From: Hymenobacter sp. YC55
GTDB taxonomy: Bacteria; Bacteroidota; Bacteroidia; Cytophagales; Hymenobacteraceae
Reading direction: 5' to 3'
Assembly (NCBI RefSeq): GCF_029433095.1
Contig: NZ_JARNTX010000001.1
Location: 1,674,001 to 1,738,000 of the forward strand
Length of the DNA: 64,000 bases
Positions within the stretch are counted from its first letter, which is position 1. The number at the start of each line of letters is the position of its first letter. The position numbers were made by a program, and so were the translations under genes. The notes below the pieces were generated by a model. The model had not been told where the DNA came from. It did no database searches and saw nothing but the letters and a program-made list of their open reading frames with translations. This document shows positions 9,053 through 18,346 of the stretch, piece by piece.

Positions 9053-9083
9053 ACCTGCTTCCAATGGAGGCAGGTTTTTCTTT
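9053..9083 (+). terminator. Rho-independent terminator after the PspC-like gene
   Basis: Stem ACCTGCTTCC / GGAGGCAGGT (one T-G pair) with a 3-nt loop, followed by TTTTTC and then TTTTTT. Confidence 0.85.
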
Positions 9084-9096
9084 TTTAAGAGTGGCG

Positions 9097-10227
9097 CTAC
9101 GTGGCCTCTAGTTCCGAAAACTTTCGTTTGCCTTGCGCGAAATACGCCCAAACTAAACTGCCTTGGTACACCGCAGGCCGTTGAGACGCTAGCAAACGCG
9201 CCGGGTAGACGCGCCGTTGCTGTTGCCAATAGCTGCGGTTGCGGTAGAAGTGCCAATGGGCGCGCAGAATAGCCTGGGCGTCAGGGACAGCGCCTTGCAG
9301 CAAGAAGCGCAGAGCGGCCACCCAATCCAGAAGTAGCCGCGTAAGCAACACGCCAGTTAATTCTGAGGCAGCCGTATTCTTGTACAGCAGAGCCAGCCCG
9401 TTGCGGAAATTGAGGTAGGTTTTGCGCGGGTTCGACTTGTGCAGCGTGCCGCCCCCGACGTGGTAGACCACGCTGCCTCCGTAGTACCACACCTCGCGCC
9501 CGGCATTCCAGAGTCGCCAGCACAAATCAATTTCCTCCATGTGCGCAAAGAAGGTCGGCTCGAATCCGTTTAGCGCGTGCCAATCTTTGGCTCTAATCAT
9601 GAAGCAGGCGCCCGTAGCCCAAGCCACCGGTCTCGGGTCGTCGTACTGACCTTCGTCGGTTTCCAGGGTGTCGAAGAGGCGGCCGCGGCAGAACGGGTAG
9701 CCGAACCGGTCGAGGTAGCCCCCGCCCGCTCCGGCATACTCGAACAGCTTGCGCTGAGCCGGATCGTCGCTGTACTGACGAATTTTGGGTTGGCAGGCGG
9801 CTACGGCGGGGCGTTGCTCCAGCAAGTCGCGCTGGGGGCGCAACCAGCCCGGCGTCACTTCCACGTCGGAGTTTAGCAGCACGTAGTAGTGAAACTCGGT
9901 TTCTGACTCAGGAGAAATGGAGATGGAAGCGGGCTGCGGAGTACGTAACGCCTCGAAAGCGGCATTATAGCCTTCACAAAAGCCTAGGTTAGAAGAAAAC
10001 TGGATGATGCGGACCTGTGGGAATTCCTGTTGCAGCAGTACTATCGAGTCGTCGGTAGAGGCGTTGTCGGCCACTATGATGCGGGCCCCATCAGAACAGG
10101 CAAGCACCGACGGCAAAAAACGGCGCAGCCAGGCCGCGCCGTTCCAATTCAAGACAACGACGGCCACATCTTCGCAAAGCACTGAGCCGGGGAGGGGCAC
10201 CGCCAAATCAGAGGCCAAAGCCGCCAA
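9097..10227 (-). CDS. Glycosyltransferase family 2, rhamnosyltransferase-like
   Basis: The 376-residue protein is a GT-A-fold family 2 transferase that adds a nucleotide-activated sugar during cell-surface polysaccharide synthesis. The nucleotide-binding start VAVVVLNWNG is at residues 21-30, the ADNAS motif at 54-58, the DxD-like metal site NSDVEV at 119-124 and the acceptor-site helix region FFAHMEEIDLCWRLW near 220. This pattern (VVLNWN...MEEIDLCWR) is that of the WbbL/RfbF-type dTDP-rhamnosyl transferases, but the sugar is not proven. The first 20 bp overlap the end of ybaB, so the two are probably translated from one mRNA. No membrane helix is evident. Confidence 0.85.
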   Translation of the reverse strand: MAALASDLAVPLPGSVLCEDVAVVVLNWNGAAWLRRFLPSVLACSDGARIIVADNASTDDSIVLLQQEFPQVRIIQFSSNLGFCEGYNAAFEALRTPQPASISISPESETEFHYYVLLNSDVEVTPGWLRPQRDLLEQRPAVAACQPKIRQYSDDPAQRKLFEYAGAGGGYLDRFGYPFCRGRLFDTLETDEGQYDDPRPVAWATGACFMIRAKDWHALNGFEPTFFAHMEEIDLCWRLWNAGREVWYYGGSVVYHVGGGTLHKSNPRKTYLNFRNGLALLYKNTAASELTGVLLTRLLLDWVAALRFLLQGAVPDAQAILRAHWHFYRNRSYWQQQRRVYPARLLASQRPAVYQGSLVWAYFAQGKRKFSELEAT

Positions 10228-10537
10228 GATCGAGGCCCGGAATATTGGGAATCAAGCCGCTGGTTTTGTTTTTCATTTCCTCCTTGGCCTTTTCGCCGGC
10301 TTCGTTGAGGGCCTTGTTGACGGCGGCAACCACCAAGTCGGACAGCATTTCCTTGTCGGACAGCAAAGAGTCGTCGATTTCTAGTTTCACAAGGCGGTGG
10401 TGGCCGTTGGCCGTAGCCCGCACCAAGCCGCCACCGGCTTCCCCAACGGCGGTTACAAACTGCATTTCCTGTTGGGCCTGCTGCATTTTCTCTTGCAACT
10501 CTTTCATTTTGCCCATCATGCCCATCATATCAAACAT
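10208..10537 (-). CDS. YbaB/EbfC nucleoid-associated protein
   Basis: This 109-residue protein binds DNA as a homodimer in the YbaB/EbfC family. The Met/Lys/Gln-rich N-terminal coiled-coil helix (KMKELQEKMQQAQQEM, residues 11-26) is followed by the family core GLVRATANGHHRLVKLEID, a strand-rich platform, and a helix ending in KAKEEM. Length is normal. It precedes and overlaps the GT2 gene. In many bacteria ybaB sits beside recR or dnaX, which is not the case here. Confidence 0.9.
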   Translation of the reverse strand: MFDMMGMMGKMKELQEKMQQAQQEMQFVTAVGEAGGGLVRATANGHHRLVKLEIDDSLLSDKEMLSDLVVAAVNKALNEAGEKAKEEMKNKTSGLIPNIPGLDLGGFGL

Positions 10538-10715
10538 AGGTCGTCTTTTTCAGAGTGATTGAAAGGAAGCCAAGCCTCCCGCAGAACAAAGGTACGTCAG
10601 CAGCTAGCCGGAGATGCATGCCCCATGTATTATGGCCTGCTTGCTGCACCTATGTTTGGCGCGGACTAGGTTCATTAGGTGGCCTAAGGCCAGGCTGTTT
10701 GTATTAGCGCAGTAT

Positions 10716-12656
10716 TTACTTAACTATCGTGACGGTGCCGCGCTGCACTACCAACTGGCCGGCTTCATCGATTGCTTCGAAGCGCCAAACAAAGGAACCT
10801 GGCACCGGCGGCTGATTGCGGACGCGGCCATCCCAAGTTTGGGAAGGATTGGTGCTTTGAAATACCTCTTGGCCGTTGCGGTCCACCACCGTGAAGCGGT
10901 ACGTTTTCAGGAAACGGCCTTTCACTTCCAGCACATCGTTGAGCCCGTCGCCGTTGGGAGTGAAGGCGGTGGGCACGAAGGCTTCGAGGCGCCGCGTGAC
11001 GCTGGCAATGTTGGAATAGCTAGGCCCCGGCAGACTTGCCCCGGTTATTTCGAGGCGGTAGCGTACCTGCTGCGATGTAGCGGGGGGAGCAGCATCCACG
11101 TAAGTAGTACCCGATGCTACTGGCAGGCTTCGCAGCACCGAATTATCGGGGTTTAGTACGAGCAGGCGGTAGCTCAAGCCCGTTGCCCCGCGCAACTCCG
11201 ACCACGTCAGGCGCACCGAAGAGCCGCGGAAGTCAACAAGCTCGGCGGCCAGCAAGGCAGGGCAGAAGGGGGCACTATCGGCGGAGCGGTTCAAGCAATC
11301 ATCAACGAAGCTGACTTGGAAACACGGAGCCGAGCCGGGGCTGAAGGTAGTAACCGATGAGTCGCGCAGACTTCGGCTGGGTGTGGTTGCTAGCTGGCGG
11401 GTGCCACTCGTGTAGGTTAACTGACCGGTGGTAGGGGCGCGGGGAACAGTAGCCGTGAGCACAATTCGGTTGCGCAAATCAAACGAGGCAAACAGGCGCG
11501 GGGTTGCTGGGGGCTGGGTAGCAGTAGCGCGCACCTGTACCTCATTCGAAACAGAGGTGCTGGTGCCAGCGAAGCGGGCCGTGAGGCGGTAAGTGTACTG
11601 TACACCGCAGGTTACTGAGGTATCGGAGTAGGCGCGGGCCGCAGGCTGCAGCGGCACGGCTACTGGCGTACCGTTGCGGGTCAGCTCGTAGGCGGTGGGG
11701 TTGTCGAGTAGTAGCCAAGTAAGCTCGTTGCGGCGCTCAGCGGGTGTAGCAGTTAGCGTCAGGGTCGCAATTGGGCTCGATGTGCTTACCGCTTCCGAGC
11801 AGGCATCGGCGGTGCGCAGGCGGTAGCGGCCCGGCTGCGCGTTGGGCACCGTGAACGAAGTGGTGCTGTTCTGCACAGCGGCAAGCAAGGGCTGATATAC
11901 ACCAGAGGCGTCTTCGCGCTCCACAAAATAGCGGTAGCCTGTAGCCAGCGGCGCCACATCGAGTAGAGCGTTGGCGCCTTGCAGGGTTATACTCCTGATA
12001 ACAAGTGCGCTAGGAGCTGCAAGCTGCAAAATGGGCTTGGTAGCAGAGTTGGTGCACAATCTATTGTCGGTGTATCGTCCCGTAACAGTAACGGAATTGG
12101 CGCCGGCAGGCACCGGGTAGCTGACTATGGCGCCCGGTGCAGCCGTAACGGGCGTGCCACTGCCAATTTGCACATCATAACTGTCGTAGGGGGTGTCTGG
12201 CAGGGTAACCTGTACTGAACCTGGGGCGCAGGCTGCTACCGTGAAGTTGGGGGCCGGGCTGTCGACTACCTGAAATACTTGGTAGTAGATAGTAGAAATA
12301 GACCCCCCAACGGCCTGGCTGTTTTCGGTTACGGTGATAAATCCTGCCTGGGTGGGAGTATAAGTTGTGGAAGCCGGTACAAAGCCGGGGCCGCAGGGAT
12401 TGGGTAGTACCGCATTGCCTTGCGTTACTTGGTACGTGTACACCAAGCTAAGGTCGCGGCTAGAGCAGGGAGTGAAGCGTACGGGGCGGCCAACGCAAAG
12501 CCGATCCACTACGGTACCCGTGCGCGCATCCGTCACTTCGAAAGTACACGCAGGAGCATTAGGAGTAACCGGACAAGTTTGCGCCTGCACCACTTCCGCT
12601 AACAACGACGTGCAGCCGATAAACAGCCAGAAAAGTAAGGATTTCACAAAAGGCAT
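10716..12656 (-). CDS. Secreted multidomain protein with type IX (type B) C-terminal sorting domain
   Basis: The 646-residue protein starts with a Sec signal peptide (hydrophobic core in residues 4-20, cleavage near AEVVQAQ). The middle consists of several Ig/fibronectin-III-like segments; examples are an ELTRNGTPV...YSDTSV unit and a TYRLTARF-like strand. The last 90 residues are the gliding-motility C-terminal domain: VPTAFTPNGDGLNDVLEV, then VVDRNGQEVFQS, TWDGR and GSFVWRFEAID. That domain directs export by the type IX secretion system in Bacteroidota. No catalytic domain is recognised, so an adhesin or surface-layer role is inferred. It is an orphan relative to its neighbours. Confidence 0.85.
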   Translation of the reverse strand: MPFVKSLLFWLFIGCTSLLAEVVQAQTCPVTPNAPACTFEVTDARTGTVVDRLCVGRPVRFTPCSSRDLSLVYTYQVTQGNAVLPNPCGPGFVPASTTYTPTQAGFITVTENSQAVGGSISTIYYQVFQVVDSPAPNFTVAACAPGSVQVTLPDTPYDSYDVQIGSGTPVTAAPGAIVSYPVPAGANSVTVTGRYTDNRLCTNSATKPILQLAAPSALVIRSITLQGANALLDVAPLATGYRYFVEREDASGVYQPLLAAVQNSTTSFTVPNAQPGRYRLRTADACSEAVSTSSPIATLTLTATPAERRNELTWLLLDNPTAYELTRNGTPVAVPLQPAARAYSDTSVTCGVQYTYRLTARFAGTSTSVSNEVQVRATATQPPATPRLFASFDLRNRIVLTATVPRAPTTGQLTYTSGTRQLATTPSRSLRDSSVTTFSPGSAPCFQVSFVDDCLNRSADSAPFCPALLAAELVDFRGSSVRLTWSELRGATGLSYRLLVLNPDNSVLRSLPVASGTTYVDAAPPATSQQVRYRLEITGASLPGPSYSNIASVTRRLEAFVPTAFTPNGDGLNDVLEVKGRFLKTYRFTVVDRNGQEVFQSTNPSQTWDGRVRNQPPVPGSFVWRFEAIDEAGQLVVQRGTVTIVK

Positions 12657-12850
12657 GTAACGCGGAAAACCAACCAGAAGATAAATGCTTGCTCGATGCT
12701 AGAAGAACGTCTTTCCTGTTTTAGGATGGTCTCACTGACGCCTTTCCCCCAAAGGTAGGGCTACAGCCAAGACGCCGAAGCCAACCGACGTCTGATCAGT
12801 TAGACCCAGCCAGGCAAAAGCACTTTAGTAACCCACAAACAAAGAAAATA

Positions 12851-14353
12851 TTATACCCACTCGTACGCCCGTACGAAAGCTACGGCAGCTTGCAGATCGG
12901 GGTAGAGCACCCGGTCGCGGCTCACAAAGTTGACTTTGGCACGAAAAGCAGTTAGCACTTGCTCTAGCGCTTCTGAGGTGCGAGCGGGTCGGCGGAAGGC
13001 TAGTGCTTGAACCGCTGTGAGCAGCTCAATAGCCAAAATCTGCTCGACGTTGCCAACTACCCGTAGTGCCTTGGTGGCGGCGTTGGCGCCCATGCTCACG
13101 TGGTCTTCCTGGCCGTTGCTGCTGACTATGCTGTCCACCGAGGCCGGGGTGCAGAGCTGCTTGTTTTCGCTCACGATGCCCGCGGCTGTGTACTGCGGAA
13201 TCATCAATCCCGAATTCAAGCCTGGCTCTGCTACCAGGAAGGGCGGCAGACCCCGTTGGCCACTGAGGAGCTGGTAAGTACGCCGTTCGGAAATGCTGCC
13301 TAGTTCGGCGGTAGCTATAGCCAGCATATCCAGGGCCAGCGCTAGTGGCTGCCCGTGGAAGTTGCCGCCGCTCAAAATCAGGTCGTCGTCGGGGAAGAGG
13401 TTGGGGTTATCGGTAACGGAGTTGCACTCTGTTTCCAGTACTTGCTGCACGTAGGTTAGCGCGTCGCGAGAGGCACCGTGTACCTGGGGCAGGCAGCGGA
13501 AAGAGTAGGGGTCTTGAACCGCTTTTTTGGGTTGCTGCTGCAACTCGCTGCCGCGTAGTAGCTCCCGAATGCGCTGCGCTACCAATTGCTGCCCGGCGTG
13601 GGGGCGGATGCGGTGCAAACGCTCATCAAATGGCTCACTGCGCCCATCAAATGCCTCCAACGACAAGGCACCGAGCACATCAGCGGCATCGAGCAGGCGC
13701 TGTACCCGCAGCAAGCAGTGCACGCCATAAGCCAACATAAACTGCGTGCCGTTGAGCAGCGCCAGCCCCTCCTTGGCTTCTAATGTGAGAGGCGTCCAAC
13801 TGAAAAGACTAAACGCATCGGCGGCGGCGAGGCGGTAGCCTTGGTAGTTCACTTCGCCGAGGCCTATCAGCGGCAAGCACAGATGAGCCAGCGGCGCCAA
13901 GTCACCGCTGGCACCCAACGAGCCTTGCTGGTACACCACCGGCAAAATCTCGCGGTTGTAGCAGTCTAGCAGGCGTTGTACGGTGGCTAACTGCACGCCG
14001 CTGTGGCCGTAGCTTAAGCTTTGCGCTTTTAGCAGCAGCATGAGCCGCACTATTTCGGCTGGCACCTCGGCGCCGGTGCCACACGCGTGCGACATCATTA
14101 AGTTGACTTGCAACTGGCTCCGGTCGGCGGGCGAAATGCTGGTGTTGCAAAGCGCCCCGAAACCCGTGTTGATGCCATACACCGGCGTATCGGAGTCTTC
14201 TATGCGCTTGTGCAGGTAGCTATAGCAGTCCTCGATGCGCTGGCGGGCTTCCGCAGAAATCGTAATGCGGGTGTTGTCGCGGAGCAGGTGCCGGAGGGTA
14301 GCCAGATCGAGGCGGGCGGAAGGGGTAAGGGCGTAATCGTCGTTGTGGGGCAT
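12851..14353 (-). CDS. hutH: Histidine ammonia-lyase
   Basis: The 500-residue enzyme removes ammonia from L-histidine to give urocanate, the first step of histidine use. The self-forming MIO cofactor triad Ala-Ser-Gly is seen at residues 148-150 in GSLGASGDLAPLAH. The family TPVYGINTGFG segment with the catalytic Tyr is at 56-66, and SVDSIVSSNGQEDHVSMG lies near 390. Start chosen at the ATG at 14353 (MPHNDDYALTPSARL); the 13 further upstream codons look non-conserved. No hutU, hutI or hutG gene lies nearby, so either the pathway is dispersed or the lyase serves another purpose. A tyrosine-lyase relative is less likely. Confidence 0.92.
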   Translation of the reverse strand: MPHNDDYALTPSARLDLATLRHLLRDNTRITISAEARQRIEDCYSYLHKRIEDSDTPVYGINTGFGALCNTSISPADRSQLQVNLMMSHACGTGAEVPAEIVRLMLLLKAQSLSYGHSGVQLATVQRLLDCYNREILPVVYQQGSLGASGDLAPLAHLCLPLIGLGEVNYQGYRLAAADAFSLFSWTPLTLEAKEGLALLNGTQFMLAYGVHCLLRVQRLLDAADVLGALSLEAFDGRSEPFDERLHRIRPHAGQQLVAQRIRELLRGSELQQQPKKAVQDPYSFRCLPQVHGASRDALTYVQQVLETECNSVTDNPNLFPDDDLILSGGNFHGQPLALALDMLAIATAELGSISERRTYQLLSGQRGLPPFLVAEPGLNSGLMIPQYTAAGIVSENKQLCTPASVDSIVSSNGQEDHVSMGANAATKALRVVGNVEQILAIELLTAVQALAFRRPARTSEALEQVLTAFRAKVNFVSRDRVLYPDLQAAVAFVRAYEWV

Positions 14354-14416
14354 GGGTGGGGAAATGCAGCGGGTGGCTGGGTGGAATCTCAAAAGTGAGT
14401 TTTTCCGAGGGAATAG

Positions 14417-14460
14417 AAAAGGCGCCGCCGCTCTAGCAAGCTAAAGCGGCGGCGCCTTTT
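14417..14460 (-). terminator. Strong terminator between hisS and hutH
   Basis: A perfect 16-bp stem (AAAAGGCGCCGCCGCT at 14417-14432 and its complement at 14445-14460) with a 12-nt loop. It lies 13 bp beyond the hisS stop in the direction of transcription and is flanked by A/T runs. Confidence 0.9.
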
Positions 14461-14472
14461 CTGATGTAGTTA

Positions 14473-15882
14473 CTAGTTGGTTAGCTCCGTCAGTACTTCT
14501 TCTAAGAAGAGCAGCTTTTCTTCGCCGGTACCCATGTTTTTCAGTTTAAATTTATCGGCGATCCGCTCTTCCGAGCCTTGCAGCAGCACATACGGAATAC
14601 CCTTTTGGTCGGCATATTGTAATTGCTTCTTGAGCTTGCCTGCTTCCGGGTACAGCTCACTGGCTACTCCGGCTTCGCGTAGTTGGCGCAAGGCTGGCAG
14701 CACGGCCAGCTCGGCTTCCTCATCGAAGTTGGCTACCAAGCAGCGCGTGGTAGTAGCCACAGCAGGCGGGAACAGATTTAGCTCGTCCAGGCAGTCGTAG
14801 AGCCGGTCCACACCAAACGAGAAGCCTACCCCCGACACGCCCGGCAACCCAAAGGCCCCAGTGAGGTTGTCGTAGCGGCCGCCGCCGCTCACGCTGCCCA
14901 TATTCACGTTGTTGATCTTGATTTCGAAGATGCAGCCGGTGTAATAGCTCAGGCCGCGGGCCAGGGTCACGTCGAAATCCAGGTGGTTGAACTCCGTGAA
15001 CTGGAAGCTCTGCAGATACTCGTACACCCGCTTCAGGTCTTGCAGGCCCTTGTAGCCGTCGGTAGTAGCGTTGTCGGCGTCAACGCCCGCCGTAACGAAG
15101 CCAGCTAGGAGCCGCTCCAGCTTTTCCTCGAAGCTGCCTTCTACACCTAATAAGGCAAAGAGCTTGCCCATGGCTTCTTCCGAAAAACCACGGTCGGCCA
15201 ATTCCTTTCGTACACCTTCCACGCCAATCTTGTCGAGCTTGTCGATGGCCGTGAACAGGTCCACTTCGGTGCCTTCGCCGCCGAGTGCCTGATAGATGTT
15301 TCGCAGTACCCCGCGGTGGTTGATTTTAATGGTGAAATCCGTCAGGCCCAGCGTGTTCAATACCTCGCACATCATGAGCACGATTTCCGCCTCGCAGAGC
15401 AGCGAGTTGGTGCCCACCACGTCGGCATCGCACTGATAAAACTCGCGGTAGCGGCCGCGCTGTGGCCGGTCGGCGCGCCAAACCGGCTGAATTTGGTAGC
15501 GCTTGAACGGAAAGGTGAGCGTGTTGCGGTTCATTACCACGTAGCGCGCAAACGGTACGGTGAGGTCGTAGCGCAAGCCTTTTTCGGCTACCTTGGGTAG
15601 CACACGCCGAGTGGCTTTGCCGTCTTCGTTGGTTAAGTCTGCCGCGCTAACGTCTTTTAAAAAGTCACCGGAGTTGAGAACCTTGAACAAAAGCTGGTCG
15701 CCTTCGTCGCCGTATTTTCCCGTCAGTACCGATAGGTTTTCGAGCGTTGGCGTCTCAAGTGGAGCGTAGCCAAACTTCTCGAATGTCCGGCGAATAATGC
15801 CGAAGATATAGTTGCGGCGGGCCACCACGGCCGGGCCAAAGTCGCGGGTGCCTTTGGGAATGCTAGGTTTTGGGGTGCTCAT
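14473..15882 (-). CDS. hisS: Histidyl-tRNA synthetase
   Basis: The 469-residue class II synthetase charges tRNA-His. Motif 1 includes KGTRDFGPAVVARRNYI at the N terminus. The motif 2 region has RADRPQRGRYREFYQCDAD. The HisRS-specific loop LARGLSYYTGCIFEI and motif 3 (GVGFSFGVDRLYDCL) are present, then the anticodon-binding domain in the last 95 residues. I chose the ATG at 15882 (MSTPKPSIPKGTRDF); 14 upstream codons in frame look like leader. Length is near the usual 420-470. Confidence 0.96.
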   Translation of the reverse strand: MSTPKPSIPKGTRDFGPAVVARRNYIFGIIRRTFEKFGYAPLETPTLENLSVLTGKYGDEGDQLLFKVLNSGDFLKDVSAADLTNEDGKATRRVLPKVAEKGLRYDLTVPFARYVVMNRNTLTFPFKRYQIQPVWRADRPQRGRYREFYQCDADVVGTNSLLCEAEIVLMMCEVLNTLGLTDFTIKINHRGVLRNIYQALGGEGTEVDLFTAIDKLDKIGVEGVRKELADRGFSEEAMGKLFALLGVEGSFEEKLERLLAGFVTAGVDADNATTDGYKGLQDLKRVYEYLQSFQFTEFNHLDFDVTLARGLSYYTGCIFEIKINNVNMGSVSGGGRYDNLTGAFGLPGVSGVGFSFGVDRLYDCLDELNLFPPAVATTTRCLVANFDEEAELAVLPALRQLREAGVASELYPEAGKLKKQLQYADQKGIPYVLLQGSEERIADKFKLKNMGTGEEKLLFLEEVLTELTN

Positions 15883-16007
15883 CAGGAAACAAATAGAAGC
15901 AGATCGGAGCGCAAAACTACGCAAACCGCGCGGCGGTACCCGTCCTCACCTCGATTAAGTGAAGCCACTGCCACTTTTTATCTTATATGCTTTATCGTTT
16001 CAGCAAG

Positions 16008-16358
16008 CTAATGCGGAGCGTTTATTTCATCTACTGCATCTAATAACGAGGGCACTAACACGGGCTGAGAGGCCGCATCCAGGTTAAGAAAATGGTGGCT
16101 CACTGCGTTGGGAACGTGACACAGCACCAAGCGCCGGCTTTGGGTGCGGAGCATGAAGGCGTAAGCCAACAGCAAATCCACGGCTTCTTCGGTTAGCCGT
16201 TCCACCAAACTGCAATCCACTAGCACAGCGCGTTTTTCGCTGCGGCTGGCACGGTGTAGCGCGCGGGTAAGTTTTACTTCGCCTTGCTGGCAGGCAATAT
16301 CAGGGGAGAGAATCAGCAGAAACCCATTAGGGAGCATTTCCCGGTAGACGTCAAGCAT
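16008..16358 (-). CDS. STAS-like domain protein (anti-sigma-factor-antagonist fold)
   Basis: The 116-residue protein shows an alternating strand/helix pattern resembling STAS domains, which relay signals by binding partner proteins. Strands are FLLILSPDIA and RAVLVDCSLVERLTEEAV (residues 43-60), where STAS proteins have the D-x-S region; a helix and the strand RRLVLCHVPNAV follow. The exact phosphorylatable Ser is not clear (CSLVERL). No kinase or sigma partner is adjacent. The assignment is by fold resemblance only. Confidence 0.5.
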   Translation of the reverse strand: MLDVYREMLPNGFLLILSPDIACQQGEVKLTRALHRASRSEKRAVLVDCSLVERLTEEAVDLLLAYAFMLRTQSRRLVLCHVPNAVSHHFLNLDAASQPVLVPSLLDAVDEINAPH

Positions 16359-16846
16359 TCGCGAGATAACAGGATTTGAATAAGAACCGCACTAAACCAA
16401 TCTTATAGAACTTATCCGGAAGAATAGGTTCGTTGTCAACCGTCATTCGGCTGCGAAGATCGAGGATTTTACCGTGTATAGTTGGCTTTAGTTACCTCTC
16501 TAATAACGATTCTGATAGCATTTATACTTTTTATTGTTCAAGGACAATAACATGGTTTTCGCTCGTCGCAATCAGGTCAGAACCATCTGTTAAAGTAGAA
16601 TATATCTCAGTAAGCTCAGGCCGCGCAGGTAGCGCGTTGACTATTAATGCTATACATACATAGGTGTGAAGCTCAACGTTAGCAACGTATTTGCTATGTA
16701 CCAGATCTTTAGCTTGCGTAAAAGCGGAAGCCCCCGCTTATCAACATAATTCGTCGTGCGATTATGTCGATAAGCGGGGGCTTTCAGGGGTGCTGCTACC
16801 TGCCTGGAAGGATATTATTGCGCGGTAGAGCCGGTGCCGGCTTCAA
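16359..16846. other. Intergenic stretch with a long hairpin
   Basis: No credible gene is seen in the 488 bp between the STAS-like gene and the next small secreted-protein gene. The only marked structure is the hairpin at 16728-16783. The sequence is AT-rich. Confidence 0.6.
16728..16783 (-). terminator. Long hairpin downstream of the small secreted-protein gene
   Basis: Arms 16728-16750 and 16761-16783 pair over 22 of 23 positions around a 10-nt loop, with a GCCCCC/GGGGGC core. It lies 63 bp beyond the 3' end of the gene at 16847. There is no strong T-run, so it may also act as an mRNA-stabilising hairpin. Confidence 0.65.
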
Positions 16847-17227
16847 TTAGCGAGCGGCATATTCCCGCAAGGTGTGCCGATTCAGGGCAACCAGCTTGGT
16901 CGAAACCATAGAGTTAGACTGCATCCGCTGTACTTGCTGAAGGGTAGCACCGAGCATCTTGGCTACACGGCGGTGCGAAGCGCGGCTCTTGCAGGCGTCG
17001 AGGCACAAACCATCTACACGCTCTTCATACAGCAGCTCATGCTTGTCGTTGAAGAACTGCACTACCGTATGGTCGCGGTTGCTTTGGTCGGTTACCAAGC
17101 TCCAGTAGCCTGACTTTGCAATCATAGGGGCTTCGGAATAAACCACTTTTTGGGCCATAGCCATGGTGGCAGAAAGCATGAGCATCAAGCACACCAAACT
17201 CAAACGGGAAATCAGGGAAGTTTTCAT
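16847..17227 (-). CDS. Small secreted protein of unknown function
   Basis: The 126-residue protein begins with a clear Sec signal peptide (MKTSLISRLSLVCLMLMLS..., probable cleavage after AMA). The mature part is about 100 residues and includes WSLVTDQ, QFFNDKHELLYEE, a two-Cys loop (LCLDACKS) and a helical C-terminal third. The ATG at 17227 was chosen because the 36 codons upstream lack signal-peptide character. The family is not recognised. Its N terminus shares MKTS-x2-x-R/NRS-type wording with the next upstream gene, and the two are consecutive on the minus strand. Confidence 0.65.
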   Translation of the reverse strand: MKTSLISRLSLVCLMLMLSATMAMAQKVVYSEAPMIAKSGYWSLVTDQSNRDHTVVQFFNDKHELLYEERVDGLCLDACKSRASHRRVAKMLGATLQQVQRMQSNSMVSTKLVALNRHTLREYAAR

Positions 17228-17379
17228 GACGGAAAAGAGATTTAAGAATAAGAAGTAGGAAGGGAAAGGAGAAATTTTGGAAACAGGGTGCCAGGCTAGG
17301 CCGATGCTAGGCGCCAAGCAATTGAAAATTAACATTCAAGAAAGAAGGGTGGGCCAACTAGAGCAGTAGGCCGAGGGGG

Positions 17380-17823
17380 CTAAGCGGCGGGCTTAACTGC
17401 CGCAGGTTTCGCCTCCACTTGCTGGGCTACTACACTGGTATTGCGGCTACCCGTTACGGTGGGCTGAGTCGAGGAAGAACGGAGCGTGAGCACGCCCATT
17501 TGGTGGCGGTTGTGCAGGGCCCGGAGCGCAATGGTTGGTTGCTGGGGCTGATAGCCGAGGACGGTCGTTTTCACTACGTACTCGCCAATGGGCACTCTGC
17601 GAAAGTGAAAGTTGCCTTGCGCATCGGTGGTGCCAGTAGCGGCTACGCGGTTGTCGGTGGCGCGGAGCAGTACTACGCTAGTATGCGGAATGGGCTCTTT
17701 GGTGTCACCATCGCGCAGGCTGCCGGAAAGAGTGCCTGAGCTGAGGAGGTGGGCTGATAGTTGCAACCCGGACATGAACAGAATGAAAGCAAGCAAGGAG
17801 CGGTTTACGAAGGAAGTTTTCAT
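17380..17823 (-). CDS. Secreted stand-alone carboxypeptidase-regulatory-like domain protein
   Basis: The 147-residue protein has a signal peptide (MKTSFVNRSLLAFILFMSG..., cleavage near LSA). It consists essentially of one CarboxypepD_reg-like beta-sandwich: GTLSGSLRDGDTKEPIPHTSV, then TDAQGNFHFRRVPIGEYVV and TVLGYQPQQ. The same domain opens the adjacent outer-membrane receptor (SGTLLDQKTGQPL...AAGQYMLKATVLGYKPL), so the two look paralogous in this part. A basic, Ala/Pro-rich tail follows (KPAAVKPAA). The ATG at 17823 starts the signal peptide. The role may be periplasmic binding or support of the receptor. No barrel is present. Confidence 0.7.
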   Translation of the reverse strand: MKTSFVNRSLLAFILFMSGLQLSAHLLSSGTLSGSLRDGDTKEPIPHTSVVLLRATDNRVAATGTTDAQGNFHFRRVPIGEYVVKTTVLGYQPQQPTIALRALHNRHQMGVLTLRSSSTQPTVTGSRNTSVVAQQVEAKPAAVKPAA

Positions 17824-18346
17824 GGCGATGTTGACGAAAAAAGAGCACAAAGAGCCACCTGCCGACCAACCTGACGCTGCAGGTCTGCCGATAAAAACAG
17901 GAGCAATAAGAAAGAGAGTGAAGAGTCGGGCCCAAGGAAACCACTTGCTTGGCCAGCAAGCAGCCTGGGACAAAGCGCCACCACGTGCGGTGGGGCATCT
18001 TCGGCGGGCGGGTGGCCGTGACCTTACCGGGAGGTAGAAGTCGCCGCGGGCCGAAGCAGGAGCGGGAAAGAACGGCGGAAGTAGCTAGCTGTCTGCCGGG
18101 GAGATGCGCAACTGCCTATATAGATGGAAGCTGTTGGAGAAAAGATGCCTGCGTGACGAAAAATATTTTCAACATTTTGCTACAGTTTCTCTGAGGTGGA
18201 AAAGCAAGCGTAATCGAGCTTTTTTCTGGGGCCAGTAGCATAATGATGTCACCTTTAATAGCTGGTTTATGATGTGGATACCGCCCTAATCCGCGGACGT
18301 TACAGGGAAAGAAAAATAATTTTTGTGCGGTGTAAGTATTGGTCAA
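17824..18346. other. Intergenic stretch upstream of the carboxypeptidase-regulatory-like gene
   Basis: No gene is supported in these 523 bp. The left half is GC-rich with several short complementary blocks and probably forms the 5' leader of the minus-strand gene ending at 17380. The right half is AT-rich and holds the 3' flank of the receptor gene. I do not recognise a known RNA motif. Confidence 0.5.

Noticed and set aside
16433..16663. A 76-codon plus-strand frame in the gap before the small secreted-protein genes
   Set aside because: No recognisable domain, no signal peptide, AT-rich composition unlike the coding DNA around it.
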